From NCBI RefSeq assembly GCF_000183545.2, contig NZ_JH976536.1, forward strand, positions 326,454 through 390,453: a DNA stretch of 64,000 nt, given 5' to 3'. The position numbers and the translations under genes were made by a program. The notes under the pieces are model-generated. The model ran no database searches and was not told the origin of the DNA. It saw only the letters and a list, made by a program, of their open reading frames with translations. How positions within the stretch are numbered: the stretch's first letter is position 1; every line of letters begins with the position of its first letter. This document shows, in pieces, positions 59,727-64,000 of the stretch. The DNA is from Thermaerobacter subterraneus DSM 13965 (GTDB lineage: Bacteria; Bacillota; Sulfobacillia; Thermaerobacterales; Thermaerobacteraceae).

Positions 59727-62705
59727 ATGAACAGCCGGCCGCCCCATGGCGATCAGACCGCCGGTTCCCCGCCCACCGTTCCCCCGCCTCCATCCCCCGC
59801 CCAGCCCGCCGGGGATGGCTCCCGCGGCCCGGCGACGGCGGGCCGCGGCACGGGCCAGAATCAGGCCGCCGGGCCCGCCGCCGGCGACGGCGGCCACCAC
59901 CGCACCGGAGGGACACCTCGCCGCGCCGGCCTGGCCACCCTGCCGGCCCTCTATCCGGCACCCATCCCCCAGGACGGGCTGGAAGCCGGGCGCGTGCTGC
60001 TGCGCGACGGCACCGCCGCCACCCTGCGCCCCGCCCGGGACCGGGACCGCCCCCTCGTGGCCGAGTTCCTCGGGCGGGTCTCGGACCAGTCCCTCATGCG
60101 CCGCTTCTTCGCCGGCGAGTCCCGCGAGGCGGCGGTGGAAAGCCTGCTCCAGGTGGGGCCACCGGACGAGCGCTACACCCTGCTGGTGCTGGTGGGAGAC
60201 CCCGACCACCCGCGCATCGTGGCCAGCGGCACGTACGTCCGGGACGAGCGGGACCCCGACGCGGCGGAAGTGGCCTTCCTCGTGGAAGACGCGTACCAGG
60301 GCCGGGGACTCGGCACCCTGCTGCTGGAACGGCTGGCCCTGATCGCCGCCCGCCACGGGATCCGCCGTTTCATCGCCTGGACCCAGCCGGACAACCGCCG
60401 CATGCTGGAGGTTCTGCGCGCCAGCGGCTTCGAAGCAGAACAGCACCACCGGGACGGTTACGTCGTGGTCAGCTTGGATGTCCAGCCCAGCCCGGAGAGC
60501 GTGGAACGCAGCGAGATGCGGGACCGCATCGCCACGGTGGCCTCCCTGCGGCCCCTCTTCCGGCCCCGGGGCATCGCCGTGGTGGGCGCCTCCCGGGATC
60601 CCGGCAGCATCGGTTACCGGATTCTAGAAGCCCTGGTGATGAACCGCTACCAGGGTCCCGTCTACCCCGTCAACCCGAAAGCCGGCGTGGTGGGGTCGAT
60701 CCCGGCCTACCGTTCGGTGCTGGACATCCCCGGTCCCGTGGACCTGGCCGTCATCGCCGTGCCCCGGGACGCGGTGCTCGACGTGGTCGACCAGTGCGGG
60801 GCCAAGGGGGTGCGCGGGCTGGTGGTGATCACCGCCGGCTTCGCGGAGACCGGAGCCGAGGGCCGGGAGCTGCAGGAACGCCTGGTGGCCAAGGTGCGGG
60901 GCTACGGCATGCGCATGGTCGGCCCCAACTGCCTGGGGCTGATCAACACCGCCCCCGACGTGCGGATGAACGCCAGCTTCTCGCCGGTGTTCCCGCCCCA
61001 CGGGCGGGTGGCCATGTCGTCCCAGAGCGGGGCCCTGGGGCTGGCCATCCTGGAGTACGCCCGGGACCTGGGGCTCGGCCTCTCCACCTTCGTCAGCGTG
61101 GGCAACAAGGCCGACGTCTCGGGCAACGACCTGATCCAGTACTGGGAGGACGACGAGGACACCGACCTGATCCTGCTCTACCTGGAGTCCTTCGGTAACC
61201 CGCGGCGGTTCGCCCGCCTGGCCCGGCGGGTGGGACGCAAGAAGCCGATCCTGGCCGTCAAGGCAGGGCGGACGGCGGCGGGAACCAAGGCCGCCGGCTC
61301 CCACACGGCCGCCCTGGCGGCCAGCGACACCGCCGTGGAAGCCCTGTTCCGCCAGGCCGGGGTCATCCGGGCCGACACCCTGGAAGACATGTTCGACATC
61401 GCCGCCCTGCTGGCCAACCAGCCGCTGCCCGCGGGACCGCGGGTGGCGGTGGTGACCAACGCCGGCGGGCCGGGCATCCTCGCCACCGATGCCCTGGCCG
61501 CGGCAGGCCTGGAGGTGCCCGAGCCGTCCCCGGCCACCCGGGAGGCGCTGCGCCGGTTCCTCCCGCCGGCGGCCAGCCTGGGCAATCCCATCGACATGAT
61601 CGCCTCTGCCACCGCGGAGGATTACCGCCAGACGCTGCGGGCGGTGCTGGCCGATCCCACCTTCGACGCGGCGCTGGTGATCTTCATCCCCGTGGGCCTG
61701 GCCGACGTGGACGGTGTGGCGGCGGCCGTCCGGGACGCGGTGGCGGAGGCCCGGGAGGCAGGGCACCACAAGCCGGTGCTGGCGTGCTTCATGAGCACCC
61801 GGGGCCTGCGCCAGCCCCTGGCGGTCGGCGACGAGCGGATCCCCTCCTACCGGTTCCCCGAGTCGGCGGCCCGGGCGCTGGCCAAGGCGTACGAGTATGC
61901 CCGCTGGCGCCGGCGGCCCCTGGGCCGGATCCCCGCCCACCCCGACCTGGACATCGACCGGGCCCGGGCCATCTGCCGGGAGGCGGCGGCCCGGGGCGGC
62001 GGCTGGCTGCCGGCGGAAGAAGTCGACGGGGTGCTCGAAGCCTTCGGCCTGCCCCGCGTCCCCTCGCGTTTCGTCCGGGACGAGGAGGCGGCCGTGCAGG
62101 CTGCGGAGGAGCTGGGCTACCCCGTGGTGGTGAAGATGGCCTCCCGCACCCTGGTCCACAAGACCGAGTGGGACGGCGTCCAGCTGAACCTGGAAGATGC
62201 CGGCGCGGTGCGGGCGGCCTGCCGGGGGATCCGCGACCGCCTGGCGGCGGCCGGCCGGGCCGGGGAACTGGACGGGTTCGTGGTCCAGCCCATGCTGCCC
62301 GGCGGCACCGAGCTGGTGGTCGGCGTGACGGAAGATCCCCTCTTCGGCCCGCTGGTGGCCTTCGGCCTGGGCGGGGTCCACGTGGAGATCCTCCAGGACG
62401 TGGTCTTCCGCATCACGCCCCTGACCGACGTGGACGCCGCGGAGATGGTCCGCAGCATCCGGGGTTACCGGCTGCTGGAGGGTTACCGCGGCCATCCGCC
62501 GGCGGATCAGGAAGCCATCCAGGACGTGCTCCTGCGGGTCTCGCGGCTGGTGGAAGAGGTGCCGGAGATCGCCGAACTGGACATCAACCCGCTCAAGGCC
62601 TACGAGCCCGGCCGCGGCTGCTACGTGATCGACGCCCGGATCCGGGTGGAACCGGAAGAGCCGGGCAGCCGGCAGCGCAGCGCCCCCGATCCCGGTGACG
62701 CGTGA
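59727..62705 (+). CDS. GNAT acetyltransferase / ADP-forming acyl-CoA synthetase fusion
   Basis: The 992-residue protein begins with ~85 disordered residues, then a GNAT domain (about 90-250; acetyl-CoA loop YQGRGLGTLLLERL at 190-203), a CoA-binding Rossmann domain (about 278-400; RGIAVVGASRDPGSIGYRIL), a succinyl-CoA-ligase-like domain with SQSGALGLAILEYARDLGLG and GSHTAALAASDTAVEALF (the His where ADP-forming synthetases are phosphorylated), and a C-terminal ATP-grasp domain (about 760-985; VVVKMASRTLVHKTEWDGVQ). Relatives with GNAT plus synthetase domains are Pat-type protein lysine acetyltransferases; in Salmonella Pat the GNAT is C-terminal, here it is N-terminal as in some actinobacterial PatA. 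The SD AAGGAGGTC is seven bases from the ATG. Either protein acetylation or acyl-CoA/ATP conversion is possible. Confidence 0.88.
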   Translation: MNSRPPHGDQTAGSPPTVPPPPSPAQPAGDGSRGPATAGRGTGQNQAAGPAAGDGGHHRTGGTPRRAGLATLPALYPAPIPQDGLEAGRVLLRDGTAATLRPARDRDRPLVAEFLGRVSDQSLMRRFFAGESREAAVESLLQVGPPDERYTLLVLVGDPDHPRIVASGTYVRDERDPDAAEVAFLVEDAYQGRGLGTLLLERLALIAARHGIRRFIAWTQPDNRRMLEVLRASGFEAEQHHRDGYVVVSLDVQPSPESVERSEMRDRIATVASLRPLFRPRGIAVVGASRDPGSIGYRILEALVMNRYQGPVYPVNPKAGVVGSIPAYRSVLDIPGPVDLAVIAVPRDAVLDVVDQCGAKGVRGLVVITAGFAETGAEGRELQERLVAKVRGYGMRMVGPNCLGLINTAPDVRMNASFSPVFPPHGRVAMSSQSGALGLAILEYARDLGLGLSTFVSVGNKADVSGNDLIQYWEDDEDTDLILLYLESFGNPRRFARLARRVGRKKPILAVKAGRTAAGTKAAGSHTAALAASDTAVEALFRQAGVIRADTLEDMFDIAALLANQPLPAGPRVAVVTNAGGPGILATDALAAAGLEVPEPSPATREALRRFLPPAASLGNPIDMIASATAEDYRQTLRAVLADPTFDAALVIFIPVGLADVDGVAAAVRDAVAEAREAGHHKPVLACFMSTRGLRQPLAVGDERIPSYRFPESAARALAKAYEYARWRRRPLGRIPAHPDLDIDRARAICREAAARGGGWLPAEEVDGVLEAFGLPRVPSRFVRDEEAAVQAAEELGYPVVVKMASRTLVHKTEWDGVQLNLEDAGAVRAACRGIRDRLAAAGRAGELDGFVVQPMLPGGTELVVGVTEDPLFGPLVAFGLGGVHVEILQDVVFRITPLTDVDAAEMVRSIRGYRLLEGYRGHPPADQEAIQDVLLRVSRLVEEVPEIAELDINPLKAYEPGRGCYVIDARIRVEPEEPGSRQRSAPDPGDA

Positions 62706-62712
62706 GGTCGCA

Positions 62713-62744
62713 CCGGGGGCCGGGGCCGCGCCCCCGGCCCCCGG
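62713..62744. terminator. Strong GC hairpin at the convergent junction
   Basis: CCGGGGGCCGGGG and CCCCGGCCCCCGG form a 13-bp stem with a 6-base loop, extended outside by GTGAGG/CCTCAC. It fills the 42-base gap between converging stop codons and has no U-tract on either strand. Confidence 0.45.
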
Positions 62745-62747
62745 GCC

Positions 62748-63800
62748 TCACACCGTCACCATCAGCACGCCGCTGCCGCCGGGCTCCGGTTCCCGGCGCA
62801 GCCGGCCCTCCGCCTCCATCCACTCCACGTGGCCGTGGACCTCGGACAGGGCCAGCAGCACGTGGCCGGGATCCCCGCGGCCAAAGAGGTCGACGGCCAG
62901 CTGGTAGAGGGTGGCGCGCCCGCCCCGGGCCTCGACCCCCCGGAGGATCTGCCCGGCCCGTTCTTCCATGCCCTGCAGGCGCCGGTCGATCAGGTCCTGG
63001 TGGCCCGCGAAGGGCTCGCCGTGGCCGGGCAGGCAAAGGTGCACGGGCAGGGGCCGGATCCGGCGCAGGGACCGTCGGTAGTCCACCAGGCTGCGGGGCG
63101 GTTCCGGGCGCACCGGGCGGCCGTGCTCGTCCAGGGGCGGGGGTTCCGGCATGGCGTTGGACGAGATGGCCGGCAGCAGGTGGTCGCTGCTGATCAGAAG
63201 CCCGTCCTTCTCCCGGTAGAGACAAACCTGGGACTGGGCGTGGCCCGGGGTGTGCAGGACCAGCCAGAGGTCGTCGCCCATCTCCACCGTGTCGCCGTCT
63301 TCCAGCCAGCGGGCCACGGGCACGGCGGGTTCCGACGCCATCAGAAGGTGCAGGCCCTGCAGCATGCCGCCCGCCAGGTCCGCGGGCACCCCCGCCGCGC
63401 GCCCGAAGTCCCGGAAGAACGCCTCCCGCTCGGGATCCTGCCCGCCCCGGAAGTGGCGGGCACCCCAGCGGTGGGCCAGGACCGGCGGCAGGGTGCGCCC
63501 CGGCCACCGGCGCAGGAGCCCGAAGTGGTCGGCGTGGGTATGGGTGATGACCACCTGGGCCAGGTCGTCCCACCCCAGGCCGGCCGCGACCAGTCCCGCC
63601 TCCAGAGCCTCCCATCCCTGCCGGCCGCCCGGCCCCACGTCCACCAGGGTGGGCACCCGCCCCAGGATGACGTAGACGTTGACGGCTCCCACCGCAAAAG
63701 GCGTGGGCACGGTGATGCACAGCACCTGGTCGTCGACCCGGCGGACCCGGGCCGGGACTCCGGCCGCCGGGGCCCCGGCACCCTTGCCCGGGGTTGCCAT
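62748..63800 (-). CDS. MBL-fold metallohydrolase (glyoxalase II-like)
   Basis: The 350-residue protein has the metallo-beta-lactamase metal motif THTHADHFG (HxHxDH), then TPGHAQSQVCLY, ISSDHLLP and the late His in CLPGHGEPFAGHQDLIDRR. After the MBL domain a winged-helix-like C-terminal domain (about 265-350: RGGRATLYQLAVDLFGRGDP, HVEWMEAEGRL) is present, as in LACTB2-like and other thioester or RNA hydrolases of this superfamily. The ATG at 63800 has AAGGAGGCAGG upstream; the longer start at 63860 is rejected. Substrate unknown. Confidence 0.88.
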   Translation of the reverse strand: MATPGKGAGAPAAGVPARVRRVDDQVLCITVPTPFAVGAVNVYVILGRVPTLVDVGPGGRQGWEALEAGLVAAGLGWDDLAQVVITHTHADHFGLLRRWPGRTLPPVLAHRWGARHFRGGQDPEREAFFRDFGRAAGVPADLAGGMLQGLHLLMASEPAVPVARWLEDGDTVEMGDDLWLVLHTPGHAQSQVCLYREKDGLLISSDHLLPAISSNAMPEPPPLDEHGRPVRPEPPRSLVDYRRSLRRIRPLPVHLCLPGHGEPFAGHQDLIDRRLQGMEERAGQILRGVEARGGRATLYQLAVDLFGRGDPGHVLLALSEVHGHVEWMEAEGRLRREPEPGGSGVLMVTV

Positions 63801-64000
63801 GGCTCCTGCCTCCTTGCTTCGAGGTCCGGGTGCGTCGCGTCCCCGCGGGCCGGGCACCATGGTGCCGCCGCAGGGGTGGAAGCGGCCGGCATTCCCCCTC
63901 GACCGCCAGCTCTCACCACCGGGGCCGGCGATGCCCCCTGCGGCGGCGCCGGGTGCGCGCAGGGGCCCGGCCGGGAGCCGCCCAGGAATGGGGGCGGGTC

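Noticed and set aside
1..64000. CRISPR arrays, insertion sequences, prophage or integrase genes
   Set aside because: No regularly spaced repeats, transposase-like proteins or long inverted terminal repeats were seen on either strand.

Overview
The window reads as the chromosome of a very GC-rich, endospore-forming Firmicute close to Thermaerobacter. That placement is inferred from gene content, gene order and base composition, not from a database match. Sporulation genes are scattered through it (spoVS, ylbJ, gpr, a CotF-like coat gene, the 26-codon spoVM), together with Gram-positive regulators (FapR, PrkC/PrpC, RemA). Most third codon positions are G or C. GTG and TTG starts with good Shine-Dalgarno (SD) sequences are common. 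I saw no tRNA, rRNA, CRISPR array, insertion sequence, integrase or phage gene.

The backbone matches one long block of the Bacillus subtilis chromosome, yloB-yloC-remA-gmk-rpoZ-coaBC-priA-def-fmt-rsmB-rlmN-prpC-prkC-rsgA-rpe-spoVM-rpmB-yloU-recG-fapR-plsX-fab-acp-rnc-smc. Here it is read mostly on the minus strand, so it runs from about 50 kb down to 1 kb. Inserted into it are a second conserved block (rsmD-coaD-coiled coil-ylbJ-ylbL-like-ylbN-rpmF, 10-15 kb), spore genes and transporters (15-21 kb), dapF-dapL plus a DUF402 gene (44-47 kb), and spoVS between rnc and smc.

Regions: 1-9.7 kb is the FapR-headed fatty-acid/phospholipid operon (plsX, fabH, fabD, fabG, acpP, fabF) running into rnc, spoVS and smc. 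9.9-15.1 kb holds rpmF-ylbN with a consensus promoter, a Lon-like protease, ylbJ, and coaD/rsmD. 15.4-21.2 kb carries a coat-protein gene, two MFS transporters and the spore protease gpr. 21.2-26.3 kb has recG, yloU, rpmB with a long leader, and hslO. 26.6-35.8 kb carries spoVM, rpe, rsgA, the PASTA kinase/phosphatase pair, rlmN, rsmB and a membrane Zn protease. 35.9-43.9 kb carries a fused def-fmt gene, priA, coaBC, rpoZ, gmk, remA and yloC. 44-50 kb has lysine/diaminopimelate genes and a Ca-type P-ATPase.

From 50.5 kb the window becomes accessory. It has a lipoprotein; a two-gene operon of a B12-binding mutase-like protein and an opine-dehydrogenase-family protein behind a good promoter and a ~590-nt leader; a 913-residue Gly/Ala/Pro/Trp-rich protein divergent from a membrane-anchored protein of unknown function; a GNAT/acyl-CoA-synthetase fusion; and an MBL-fold hydrolase.

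The most unusual points are the in-frame Def-Fmt fusion, the frame break between kinase and PASTA halves of PrkC next to a 16-bp-stem hairpin, the Gly/Pro/Trp-rich giant protein, and the B12/opine-dehydrogenase pair. Low-complexity Gly/Ala/Pro extensions recur in otherwise ordinary enzymes, and in at least three of them coincide with a short dispersed DNA motif.
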